Source: Filosporella fistucella
Lineage: Eukaryota; Ascomycota; Leotiomycetes; Helotiales
Assembly: GCA_030077755.1 (NCBI GenBank)
Contig: JAQJZZ010000008.1
Location: forward strand, 1-64,000
Direction: 5' to 3'
Length of the DNA stretch: 64,000 bases
The notes below the pieces were generated by a model. It did no database searches, was not told the origin of the DNA, and saw only the letters and a list, made by a program, of their open reading frames with translations. This document shows positions 21,652-33,020 of this stretch, piece after piece (the first letter of the stretch is position 1; each line of letters begins with the position of its first letter). A program made the position numbers and the translations under genes.

Positions 21652-22140
21652 TCCATTTCCGGTCAGATTGTAGAGAAGACTTGAGCATGAGGGCATCAGA
21701 TCATCAGAATGTGAGCTGGCATTTTTGGTCAGTATAGCTTCATTTCGCGACAATTGGTGTTCTAAATAATCGGGAGAGCACTCACCGGTTAGGAATGGCA
21801 CGCGTTCATTGGTTGCTTCAACGCCTCATCTCGACCACGCCCTAACACATGTGAGACTAGCCTCCTCATGAGAGTGATCACCAATCAAGCATTCACCGGT
21901 TTGCTGATTGTCGATGAATGCTTCATCGGTTCAAGTCGTCTCGACGAGTCCCTCATCGGTTTGCGTCTGACTGGCTATGAGTGAAGACTTTCCTTGCCTT
22001 CAAGCCACGGCTAAACCGGTCCCATCACGTGCTATACCTCCCAGTACGCACTGCCAGGAGATGGATGGCACGGACCTTTCTTACATTTGACAACATGAAC
22101 ATCTGAACAACATACGAATGTCATCTCCAGGTCTCAACTA
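21652..22140. other. Intergenic region with repeated CGGTT words
   Basis: No gene seen. CACCGGTTTG, CATCGGTTC, CATCGGTTTG and AAACCGGT recur at roughly 50-60 bp intervals between 21890 and 22020, possibly a loose regulatory repeat upstream of the Zn2Cys6 gene. Confidence 0.35.
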
Positions 22141-24717
22141 GAGCTCCTGGACATACAAGCAGAGGCTCACCGACTTGGTCAACTATCAAATCCAAGATCA
22201 GCCAAATTTGCTTGCGCCGTCTGTTTCGCTCGTTCGACGCACGCCGTCACAGGCATTTGAATGGGAATTTGTACACCCGCCAGATACTGCGCCACTAGCC
22301 TTGCCTGGCTGGATGGACGCGCATCCACCAACTCCTATGGGCGGCAGCTCCAATGCAGACTTGGGCAATTTGCTTAAGACGGCAAACTATCTAGGAGTTT
22401 CAGTGACTGACCTCCTAGATCTGTCGAAGAATAAAAGGGCAGCCTCCGGAAAACCCTCCTCAGCTCATCATGAGGACAGCGGAATCGCATATCCACACAG
22501 AACGAATGCCTACTTTGATGACAGTCTTCCAACCGGCATTCATGAATCAAATTTTGGAGTATTATCCGAAGATTCTCTACAATTTTCGCTGCCTGACCAT
22601 AGTCTGCTTGTTGAGAATACGTCTCTCAACGATTACGCGTTCAATTTAGCGGATACCAATGTCCCTGGTGGCAATGGAGCTTTTACTGAGAATAGGAGCG
22701 TTGGAAGCGGGTGGCATAGTTGTGACGAAGACTACAGCTTCCTATCCAACGATCCGACATACAGTGGCCGCCACTGGCATCAACAATCACCTTCCAAAGG
22801 ATCTGACAATCGTAGCTTCATATTATTGCATGAAACGTCATCTACCAGTCTCGAGTCATCTCGGCGGCTTACTCCAGAAGAATCCAATGATCAAGAATGG
22901 ATTCAACTTACGCCTCAGTGGTCTGGAGAGTCAGCAGGAAGCAACGGATCGAGCAACGCATCAAGCGACAGCTCCTCTATAGAAGCCCCAATCGGTGAAG
23001 AATTAAGTGTATTACAATCGAAGGAGCGATCGCTCGCAGAACAGAGCAAGAAAAATCCAGCAAGCACGTCGGAAGAAACCACAAGAATCTTGAAGTTATT
23101 GGCACCAAAACAACTTCCTTCTACAATCGATTCCAAATATGTCACTGGCGAGCCCTGGTTGGAAAAAGTTAATGAGACCTTGCGCGATATGGTGCAGCCC
23201 AGTTCTAAAGGGTCAACATCTGTGAACTCTTTTGGACGAAAGCGGAAGAGGAGAAGTCCTTATACCGACCATAGAGTGCGAGAAGAGACCGGCCTGACGC
23301 GACAACTAAATGCTTGCGTGAGATGTAGGATGCAGAGAAATAGGGTATAGACGTTTATTGTCTGTATTAGCATCTCTAGCTAATGGGAAGTAGTGTATCC
23401 CGGACCCGCTGAATCCCCAAGGACCCTGCAAACCATGTCAGGAAAGGCTAGCTCGCATGACTCGACTTCCATGTCTACGGTATAAAATAACAGACAGCAT
23501 CCTGTTCAGGACTGGGCTTGATTACATGCCATTCTACAAAAGGCATCCAATGTGTGGTCCGATGTATGGCGATTTTCACATTGCTAAAGACTGGGCAAGT
23601 GCTACCACAAGGCTTTTGGATATCACTCAAGACCGTGGTCCTGTACCCCTAACCCTGGAAGTCCGCGAGTTCAAACCCCCTACCGAAGACAATGCTTTGG
23701 ATCTCAAGGGCAGATCTATGTATTACATTCCATGGGCGATTGTTGATGCAGAATCCGCAATGAAAGCTGTCAATGATTATGCAAATGAGAATGTTGAGGC
23801 CTATCTTGATGCTCTTCTCGACGATTCAAACCACTTGGTATGGGATGTTTTCCACGCGGCCTTGCGCTTGTCTGTATTCCCTTCTATTGTAAGTGTCAAC
23901 TCAAACGATGAAGAGACATCCTCGACTAATCATAACAAAGAACAAACTACTTCGAAACACTCTACGCCTCTGGGTAGTAAGTCGCTTCATCGAATCTGGT
24001 TGGCGGGTCTGCGGTAATGAAACACTGAACGCAGAGAACTTGAAGGACCCATTCTATGACTGGATATCCCCTCCACCTTACATCGACTATCAGCTTGCAT
24101 CGGCAATCATCCAACGAGTTCTAGAGCCTTTACGCCTCGAAGTACTCCGTGGCCTGCAAGCACTAGTCCTTGCCAATAAATCGAGCAATTGGTATCAGAT
24201 CTTCCTTGTCTCCTTCATACTCCTTCACAATTACGAGTTACAAGTGCTTTTCCAGAGACAATTCGCTGCCAGACGAAAAGCCACCGTACGTGGAAACCAC
24301 CATCCCCTCCTTCGGATCATCTGTACTGATGCTACTCAGGTGCGCTACCTTGACATGCCACTTGTTCGCGCTACCCATTCTGGGGCGAAAACGATTCTTG
24401 CCCATTTCCATTATGTTTGCAAAGGGCAGCGCCCATTTCGCGAGGATTTTGATTGGAAAGCACCGCAAATAAAAAGAATGGCTCAATTGGACACCGAACA
24501 GAGCCATTTTATGGAGCGCTACAAGGAGCAAGTCTCTCGAAACGGTAATGTAGCAGTCAATCAGATCAAATTAATACACCTAACATTTTTCACAGCCACT
24601 TCCTTTCGAGCCATCAATCGCACTGACAATTATGAAGCTAACTACTGGTTTGTCAGTCAGCTATTTGAAGAAGAGTGGTCTCCTCGTGACACATGCGAGC
24701 ACGCTCCACCTGTGTGA
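22141..24717 (+). CDS. Zn2Cys6 (Gal4-type) transcription factor, C-terminal-region zinc cluster variant
   Basis: Exons about 22141-23344, 23394-23888, 23941-24285, 24340-24544 and 24596-24717, with introns of 49-54 nt. The zinc cluster spans the first intron: CVRCRMQRNR then CIPDPLNPQGPCKPCQERL and a final Cys in RLPCLRY, giving C-x2-C-x6-C-x10-C-x2-C-x11-C. It lies after about 390 residues of low-complexity sequence and is preceded by the basic stretch GRKRKRRS. The downstream helical region (RYLDMPLVRATHSGAKTILA and FHYVCKGQRPF) is typical of one fungal regulator family. The 5' end is unresolved: the frame opens with TTG, and a 3' splice site CAACTAG sits just upstream. It is followed 600 bp later by a dioxygenase gene it may regulate. 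Confidence 0.75.
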
Positions 24718-25303
24718 AGATCGACTTGTGTGTTTCGAGGCTCTTATCTTGAAGCCCTCCAATCATAAGCCGATTCCTAATCACCTACTCGACTTCCACT
24801 ATGTCATCTGGGCTTTGTATATTATAAGATACGATTTGGTCCGGCCAGCACCAGTGGCAGTTCTTGTCTGGCAACTATCAAACAGAAGATTGACAGAAGT
24901 CTCATTACTAATGCAACCTTTGTTCTGCAAGCCTAGCAATGACAACAGTGCTTTGAAGTGCGGGGCTGGATGGGGTTCTCATTCGCAGTAGATTACCTGC
25001 ATGCACTCGATTGGTTGATCTTCATCCACCATAAGGCGGCAAGAGAAGTTTATCGAATGGAAACATGTCTCGCCTGCAGGATTAAAAGTGCCAGCCCAAC
25101 CATGAGTTCAGCGCTCAGCCAATTCCAGCTAGGAATGGGTTCAGGTGATGCAAATCGACGCCCGGCTTGTATCATTAAAGCAGAAATGCGTCTGTGTGTG
25201 CCAGAGATAAAGCTTTGAGCCTCTCTTGCCACCTGGTTCACGAACAGATTTCTAACATTCGATCAAATCAAGAATCCGATCTGAAAGCAGTTCTTTCATT
25301 TCA

Positions 25304-26680
25304 ATGGCGCCAGGCATTCTCTTCGATGATGAGGTCTCGAATCCTTTCCACCAACAAAAGCATCGGCTCCCAACCCCTTCCATTAAGGCTCAAGTTCAAG
25401 AGTGGCCCCGATCCTTGAGGGGCGGTCAAACATGGAACCCTGATACATTCCGCGATGAAGGAACATATACCCACAGCCTTAACAGCGCCGAGCGACTCGA
25501 AATTGAAGATGCTCTTCGATACTTCAAGAGTTAGTTCCAGACATTGTCCTAAATTCCAATTTTGCGCTTGCTGATTTACGCAGCCCTTGGCCTGGACGGC
25601 AGTGATGTCAACCAAATCACATTTCCGCTACCCACCTTGGGCGAGACGCTCCTCCGGTATGCCGTGGAAGTCCATCGTGGTAGAGGCTTTGTCAACATCC
25701 GTGGTCTCGATCCCTTAAAGTATTCTCTGGAAGACAACATTCTACTGTTCTTGGGGGTATCCAGTTACATAGGAGAAGCAAGGGCTAGACAAGATGAGGA
25801 TGGCAACATGCTGAGTACAGTACCCACTCCCCAAAACAAATCAAACCTACTCATACCAGCCTTGAAGTGCATATTTGCGATGCCAAACGGTCCCGCGAGC
25901 CACAGCAAAACCGACCGATACGGTTTTCATGTCGAGCTTCGGTAAGTCCCCCATGTATTCCCCCATATATCAGCTCGTTAGGCTTTGCTGAAAGTACAAG
26001 ACATTTCATACCGATACCTTTTGCGATATTCTTGCGTTGCAAACCCGAAGCAACGCCGCGCGAGGAGGTAGACACATTATCTCTCCTTCGTGGACTATCT
26101 ACAATAAGATCGCAACCCAGAGACCAGATCTACTAGAGATTCTCGCAAGTCCTAACTGGCCGTTTGATAGGTTAGCATCTCTGGTCTCTCATGCCTTTTG
26201 TATAGAAATCTCACTTAATATAGTCGTGGAGAGCTCTTCGACTCCAATACCAGGTCATTGTTGCACTATCACGGTGGAAAAATCATTCTCAACTTTGCTC
26301 GAGAGCCCTTGGTAGGTTTAGAACATGTACCCAGGACAGATAATCTACCAGAGCTATCACCAAAGCAAATCGAAGCCCTCGACTTGATCGAAGTTCTTGC
26401 ACAAGCAAGCCAACTCCCATTGGTGACTCAACCCGGCGACTTGACTTTCATCAACAATCACTCCTTACTTCACTCCAGAGAAGCGTTCGAAGATAGTCCT
26501 GAAGCAACTCGATACTTTGTGCGCATGTGGTTGAAAAACAAATCACTGGCTTGGAAGCTGCCCAAGTCTCTGCAGGTGGGCAACTCGAGAATCTATGAGG
26601 ATAACGAGCTTGGCAATCGCTGGAATATTGCTGCCGTACCCAAATTGCGTTTTAAACTCAGCGAAAGATTATGCTCGTAA
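25304..26680 (+). CDS. TauD/TfdA-type 2-oxoglutarate dioxygenase
   Basis: Exons 25304-25529, 25584-about 25941, about 25995-26170, 26224-26680. Fungal TauD-like enzymes oxidise small substrates with Fe(II), O2 and 2-oxoglutarate. The iron-binding HxD is in FHTDTFCDILAL, followed by GGRHIISPSWTIYN; the distal His is probably in INNHSLLHSREAF, and the 2-oxoglutarate-binding Arg in RYFVRMWLKN. The first and third introns keep frame exactly. The second does not with the obvious GTAAGT donor at 25942; a phase-0 donor at 25931 (GTCGAG) would restore it, otherwise there is a frameshift. It starts at ATG 25304 and sits beside the Zn2Cys6 gene. The substrate is unknown. Confidence 0.75.
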
Positions 26681-27339
26681 TGAGTGCTTCAGGTTGCGTG
26701 TCGAATTTGTCATGATAAGATTTTGCATATGTGTTTTACAGTCGGGTTCGATTATCTCTGAGCAACATTTGGCTTCGGAATGATATTTTCTATTCAACCA
26801 CCTTTCCGAATTCTGCATTCGCAATTGAAAGACCTCAGTGATCAATCATCAGGACGACTCATAACTATATCCCAGTCTCTTACTGAGTTTACATGAACTG
26901 CTCTATGTAAAACAATGCTGAAATATCCGACAAGAAATTTGGCAGACTTTGAAGGGAAATTGAGTCTACCAATTTGCCTACCCTTCTGTGGTTTCGCCCG
27001 CCCACATTTTTAGACCTCAGAAGTCACCGAGTAGCAGCTGACAATTCTCAGCCTCATCGATGTCAGATTTGAGCATTGTGCATGCTAAAGCGGCCCCCTT
27101 TGCTCACGCCTAATCTCTTCTCGGTTTAGCCTAAATTCGCAGAATGTGTGATTGATTCTCCCCTAACGCCGCAATCTGGGTCTTCCAACCCTTTGGGGAG
27201 TGTTCTAACCAACAGTGGGTAGCTATCATTGTCTACATCTTCGGTGCCGATTGGGGGCTGATGATTTCATCGCTTTGCGTATACCAGTTTCCTTGTTTGT
27301 TCAAGCAATGAATTCTTCCCTCTTGGAGACATTGCGATC
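26681..27339. other. Intergenic
   Basis: Shared 3' end of the dioxygenase gene and promoter of the kinase-like gene. No gene or clear repeat is seen. Confidence 0.5.
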
Positions 27340-29109
27340 ATGGAACCTTCAGTATCTATGTTCGATGCGATGCTAAACCCAACAGCCGCCTACACGCCAA
27401 TTTTAGACTGGGAAGAAAACCTCAAGGCTCCGCCAGCCTGCTGGGACACATCATTACTCAACCCAAAAAATCGCATCGATAGCTTAACCCCACTCAAAGC
27501 AGGTGCTTGGCGTTTAGATGGTATTGATATTGATGGAACCCGGTTCTTCGTGGTGCCACTCTTCGCACTCGGGAAACCTCCGTTGAGAATCGATGTATAC
27601 ATCCCTGGCCAAGATGAGCAATCGCTGGCAGTGCGAGAGATTCTTCAACCGGTTTCGGCAATGGTTGGTAATGGTGTTGAAGGACATCGACTAGATATTT
27701 CAGTACATATACTCAGAGCACTTCAGATATGGTCCTCAGAGTTCCCAGATTTTGAAACTCGGTACAATTCGTTGCCCTTTGGCTCTCGAATTATCTTTGA
27801 CCACTTCTGCCCTGATGTACAACAAATGGAAATACATTTGGTCCCAGTGTATGATGTAGAGCAACAGTGGTACTCTCTCAATAGTCTCCAGGAAATGTGG
27901 CACCTAGATCCAGTTTGCTGGCCAGAAATTCTTGACTTCACGGAAGTACGCTATCAGTTCCAACACCACGAGGCCATCACAATAGTACAAATTCCTCGAC
28001 ACCATGGGTCAGAAGAATTTGTTTTCAAGTCTTTGGTTCGAGATGCCAAGTATCTATATCATGAGCTAAAAATGCTTCTCATCTTAGACCCTCACCCAAA
28101 TATCAACTCGCGACCACTTTATATAGTGACTAAAAAATGTCGCTTTGGAGGAAAGCTCGGTGTTTGCGGTTTTGTGATCAAGTACTACCCACTTGGCACG
28201 CTTCGAGATCAGCTCTGGAAATCGACTTTGGGTATCATTCCCAGTATATCTCTCTCGGATCAGTTTCGTTGGGTGCGAGGTATCACTATGGCCCTCATTC
28301 ACATCAACACATCCCCATTAGGGTTCTATCCAGACATCAAACCGGACAATATCGTCTTGGCAGAAAGAAGGGGGGAACTTGAGGTAATTCTTATCGACAT
28401 GGAGCAGCGAGGTGGCTGGTACTCTTGGTCTCCACCAGAAATTGCATACGTGGAGTACCTAGAATATATTGCAACACGGAGCGACGACGTAATCATCGCC
28501 GAGAAATACACAGCACTCTTGCGATCCTACAAGCCATCATGGAAGCTGCTAAATCAAAGCGATCGATATCGTGACTGCGAACATGGGTTTAGTTCCGCCT
28601 GGGTTTCTCTATCCAAGGCTGAGCGCGAAGCTGCACAGGTCTTTATGCTTGGCAAGCTCCTATGGTGTATATTTGAATGCTCAAGCTCCATCAACTGCGC
28701 TCTAGGAGTCGACATTCTCCATGAACGAGATAGAAGACTTCATTTCCCCCAGTTTCAGAAGACCCCTACGCGGATGCGCTCGTTGATCAGATCTTGTACA
28801 GCCGGTGCACCGGAATGGAATGGACGATATCGAAGTTTGGTAAAATGTGGGACTAAGCTGTTTTCAACCGAGAGGCTTGAGGGACACAATACGGGTGCTA
28901 GAAGCGGCCGTCAAGCACAAATTTCTGCGAAGAAGTGGTGGTGTCAGGAGGTGGAAGATGCAACTGCCTTTTTAGAAGGTAAAGTCAAGAGTATTAGAGG
29001 CCAAGTCGATTCCGGAACTGTTTACAACAAAACTAGTATAGATGCCAGCCAGCGGCCGAGCTTGGCTCATGTTTTGGCAGCAATTGAGGAGGCAGAAAAG
29101 GGTGATTAA
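27340..29109 (+). CDS. Kinase-fold protein, probable atypical kinase or pseudokinase
   Basis: Intronless, 589 residues from ATG 27340. A kinase-like C-lobe is visible: YPDIKPDNIVL (about residues 327-337) replaces the usual HRDxKxxN, and IDMEQRG replaces the DFG segment, followed by WSPPEIAYVEY in the activation-segment/APE position. A possible Lys in FVFKSLVRD and Glu in YHELKMLL stand where the N-lobe pair would be. Asp and Asn of the catalytic loop are kept, so activity is not excluded, but the HRD His and DFG Phe/Gly are not. The first 200 residues match nothing recognisable. Related fungal proteins are uncharacterised. No neighbour indicates a pathway. Confidence 0.65.
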   Translation: MEPSVSMFDAMLNPTAAYTPILDWEENLKAPPACWDTSLLNPKNRIDSLTPLKAGAWRLDGIDIDGTRFFVVPLFALGKPPLRIDVYIPGQDEQSLAVREILQPVSAMVGNGVEGHRLDISVHILRALQIWSSEFPDFETRYNSLPFGSRIIFDHFCPDVQQMEIHLVPVYDVEQQWYSLNSLQEMWHLDPVCWPEILDFTEVRYQFQHHEAITIVQIPRHHGSEEFVFKSLVRDAKYLYHELKMLLILDPHPNINSRPLYIVTKKCRFGGKLGVCGFVIKYYPLGTLRDQLWKSTLGIIPSISLSDQFRWVRGITMALIHINTSPLGFYPDIKPDNIVLAERRGELEVILIDMEQRGGWYSWSPPEIAYVEYLEYIATRSDDVIIAEKYTALLRSYKPSWKLLNQSDRYRDCEHGFSSAWVSLSKAEREAAQVFMLGKLLWCIFECSSSINCALGVDILHERDRRLHFPQFQKTPTRMRSLIRSCTAGAPEWNGRYRSLVKCGTKLFSTERLEGHNTGARSGRQAQISAKKWWCQEVEDATAFLEGKVKSIRGQVDSGTVYNKTSIDASQRPSLAHVLAAIEEAEKGD

Positions 29110-30231
29110 ATGAGCCAATGCGGGAAGATCAACACAAAACAAAGGATCTGTTGTGATGAGATGGACACGAAGTGAATTTCACATCAGGATACTGTTTATC
29201 AAACTATCGCTCAAGTGAGCTAGTCAGGCTCAGTCTTCGTGCTCCAGGCTTTCTGGAATCCTGGTATACTATACCCCTGCCAAAGCGTATTGTATAACTC
29301 ACTTATTGTAATAGTAGCTATTGATGCAAATTATATGCCACGTTATAGATTACTAATTGCTTCTTTTTAATATCAGAGGGTTTCTTTCCTTTAAAAAGTA
29401 TATCTACTTACTTAGTAAAAAGTCTAAATTTCCGTTTGAATAATTTGTATAAGGCAAGCTTATATATAGCCTAATATCTTACCTTAACCATATTAATTGC
29501 AATTTTGCAATTGAGATTATTTAAGCTTAAAATTTCTTTATAAGCTTTAATTGTATTCAAAAAAAAATATTGGCTTACTGTAACGATCCGTCGTCACATA
29601 GGCTTGGTCACCTGATAAGTTGGATACTAGGAGCAGATTCGGGAGGGTTTTAAAAGGGCATATATATTTAAGGAGCTTCTCTCCCTCTCTCCTTCCCTCT
29701 TCATCTTTCTTGTTTCCTTTATATTAGACCTAATAGCATATGATTCGCCTCCGTTTATACTCCTATATACAATCCTGCTTATTGTATGCTCGTGTCATTA
29801 TAATTTTAAAATCATTTAAATCCTTTTTGTAATTCTCTTTAAGCGAATCCCTTTATTATTATTTTATTCTTTAATATTTAAATATTATAATAATTATAAT
29901 TAAGGCTTATAAGTTTGAAGTTTAGTTAATTTATTTAATTAGCTATTATTTATAATTTAAACCTTAATTATTATTATCTAAAAGAATTTTCCAATAATAT
30001 AAATATAACTTTCCAGCTAATAAATTTTATTTTTGATTTGGTTATTTGTTTTCTTAGGAAATCGTCAAAGAACTTAATTATAACAAAACTTTATAATAAC
30101 TCAAAAATATAGTTAGTTTTTCGGAGCTCTAGATTGGGCCAAAATAGTAGAGTCTATATAATGAATAAGTATTGGCAATGTGTCCCTGCAAGATCCTCAT
30201 CATTATGCAACCGAGTCCATTAAAAGAACAT
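29110..30231. other. AT-rich intergenic stretch
   Basis: AT-rich sequence without genes, RIP-like from 29290 to 30120. It contains the LTR-like segment described separately and separates the first three gene groups from the sugar cluster. Confidence 0.55.
29579..29800 (+). repeat. Possible solo LTR remnant
   Basis: Starts TGTAACGATCCGTCGTCACA, then has a TATA-like word (GGGCATATATATTTA at about 29655), a polypyrimidine run (CTTCTCTCCCTCTCTCCTTC) and ends among AT-rich sequence. That order is common in fungal LTRs. No second copy or internal domain is seen in the window. Confidence 0.35.
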
Positions 30232-32221
30232 TTATTGCACACGTCCCTCCTCCGAGTTTGCGTCTATAGAGCGATCTTCAACGTGCACCTTCCCCATGTC
30301 ATTTTTCTCCTCTCTGGCTAAAGCAAAGCTGTTGGGATCCATGGCATCTGCGTGGTCCCCATCAAACACAAATGCAATCTCTTCCAACGAACGGCCTCTC
30401 GTCTCAGGGAACAACGTATATGTCACAATGACAATTCCAATCAATATAACAACGTAGACGAGGTAGTATTTCCATGCGATTGACTGCAAGGCAATTGGGT
30501 TGACGAACAAATTGAAAAAGAGGGCAAGATACGTGGATCCAAACGTGACAGCCAAACCTCGGGATCGAAGAGAGTACTGCCAAATCTCAGCAGGATATGA
30601 AACCAGTAGGGGTGTGAATGCAATGTCGTAAAATCCATAGAAGATGAAGAGCATAGGTATCACAGCGATGCCAATTCCAGCGTGTTGGGTGCCTGCAAAT
30701 GAACCAGAAAGGCCGGTGATGACGATATAGCAGACCAACATGCCTGCAGAAGATGTGGTCAACAGCATGCGTCGACCAAGTCGATCTACTGATGTGGCTG
30801 CCCAGACTGCAATGATGAGATTCCAGAGCTGGAGGAAACCGCTGATGAGAGTCTGCTCGGTTACAGATGTAATACCGACAGTGGTGAGAACAGCCGCGAG
30901 GTCTGAAGATGAGTTAGCAGAGACTCTAATTGGCATATAGAATTTGGTAGAAATTTCTCCTATATGGAATCACTTCGATGGCAGCGGTTTAACGTACAGT
31001 ATGATACCTACAGAGAATGTTAGCATGCGATTCATTTTTGGAGCAAAAGACACTTACAACTCCGACACCGTTCCACTGTGCAAAGACACCCAGGAAGACA
31101 GACAGAAATAGTCTGTGTCTGTTTCCCTTGGTTTTGAACATGTCAATGTACCCTACACTATTTGCGTGGAGCTTCTCAAGCTCAATTGCACGCTCAATGT
31201 CTGCCATTTCGAACTCAACAAGTGCGGATGTCTCGTCACCACCTGCATGGTATTTTATCAACGTTGCTCGAGCTTCTGCGATTCGACCGACTGAGATGAG
31301 CCCTATGATGAAGATACAGATTAGTGAATTGTTGTTTGACATTTACAGAATTTAAGGTATGCTTACATCGAGGTGACTGCGGGCACATGAGGAAACCCGG
31401 AGCGCAGACTATTGGCAAAAGAATCTGCAGAACGGAAGGAATTCTCCATGCCCAGCTGTTGGCGTAGTTTCGAGTCCCAAATGTTGCCCATGCTGCAATC
31501 AAGGAACCTACATAGTAGAAGGTGCTGCACATGTTAATGACAATTGTCATTCTAGGTATACAATCGACTTACTTGAATCCTGCAGTCACCTTTCCACGAT
31601 GAGTCGGGTATGCCACCTCGGTCTGAGAACTTTATCATCAGCTTTTGCACGGAATCGATTTCAGATATAAGATTCGACATGACGATGCAGCAACTTTTAT
31701 GGCTGGGGGAACGCACCATGAGAATTGGAACAACTCCGAAAAAAGCGGATGCTGTCCCGACGAGAGCTCGCGCAACACAGAACATGCCAGTATTGATAGC
31801 ACCAGTTTGAAGTCCAACCCCGATCGCCAGAATGACCCAGCCCACATAAACTGGCAACTTGCGTCCATACTTGTTCGCAATCAGGGCCATGAATGGATAT
31901 CCAAAGACAGCACCTAGAGTTTGGACTGCATTGATAAATCCCAGCCATGCTCCCGTCGGATAGTTCATAAATTCTTGCCACTGAGGAAGGGCTTGGAGGC
32001 CATTCATCATAGAGTTATCATATCCGGTACTTCCAGAAAGCAAGGCTGCGCTGAAGAGGCAGAAGTTGAGCGTCAGAAGGTGGGACTTCTTCCACCAAGC
32101 GTTAGTATCGTCGGGAAGAACCTTAAAATATCAGTCGACGCTTAGTAGTATTATGATATTGGAAACTCACTGCTGCGAGGTCCGCACCCACTGCGTTGGT
32201 ATCTTTGTCATGGATACCCAT
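30232..32221 (-). CDS. MFS sugar transporter
   Basis: Seven exons (32221-32171, 32121-31717, 31616-31573, 31524-31367, 31302-31058, 31008-30999, 30902-30232) join in frame to 527 residues; exon 6 is only 10 nt. Twelve hydrophobic segments are expected. Family signatures: GYDNSMMNGLQALPQW in TM1, NKYGRKLPVYVG after TM2, AYPTHRGKVTAGF after TM4, SPRWLISVGR at the central loop, DRLGRRMLL and PETRGRSLEEI after TM12. These fit the hexose/lactose-permease branch that imports sugars by proton symport across the plasma membrane. It neighbours a Zn2Cys6 regulator and two Gfo/Idh/MocA enzymes, so uptake of a sugar or polyol used by them is likely. Confidence 0.9.
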
Positions 32222-33020
32222 ATTGAAGAAGGAAGTTCTGACGGAAAAGACTACCTTGGTATAACTACTGCAAGTTGCTGATGGAATCGATGCGGTATGC
32301 TGATGGACATGATTTTTTAAGGGGAAGAATAGCAGGGTACTTATGCTGTCAATCTTTGCAACGAGGCGTCAGTGCAGAATATACTTTCGGAAATGACCAG
32401 TAGCATAGGGTTCCCCAGTCCAGATCTGATAGCGGAGAAAGGACACTACCGAAGATTCGCCGTGGAATAAGATCACTGTATGGGGTTTATGGGGTTCGCG
32501 TGGAGATCCTGAGTCAGGACTGCCCAGGTAAAGTAGAGTGAGGCTTGTTTGCCGGTGGGATGGCGAATGGGCCGTTGTTTTTCCGATGAAAATAAGGACA
32601 TGATAAGTACCCAAGGCCCAACACGAGGTCTTCTCCGATACTCCCCTTAGTCCTACCTGTATGAAACACATGGTGGCGTCATTGGCAGCGTGGCTTAGCT
32701 GCATGGCGTCAAATGTCACATCTGTGGGGGATTGCTTCTAGGCATTCACCCCTATTTTCCAAAGCAAAGCTTCCACTGGCCTTTTAGCGAGCATCAGGGT
32801 GTCTGGCGCAAACTTCTCGGACCGAACAAGCCCTATAGCTCTCAGGATGCATCACATCCTACAACGCCAGTATCAAAAATGGCAATTGAAACTGAGGACT
32901 AATAATCAAACAGTCTCCCGGTTGTCAATTGCGGCATGTAAGAACGGCAACCTGACTAAGGATCTCGAAACAAATGATCACGTTAAAATATTTGTTATCT
33001 TCTCCACATTTCGATTACAA
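32222..33020. other. Intergenic
   Basis: Promoter side of the transporter and 3' side of the regulator. A minus-strand open frame at 32369-32719 has no domain and is not called. Confidence 0.5.

Noticed and set aside
24632..25218. Open frames after the Zn2Cys6 gene
   Set aside because: They overlap the end of the regulator in another frame and have no domain or splice logic.
32369..32719. A 116-codon minus-strand frame
   Set aside because: No domain, and it lies in the intergenic region between the regulator and transporter.
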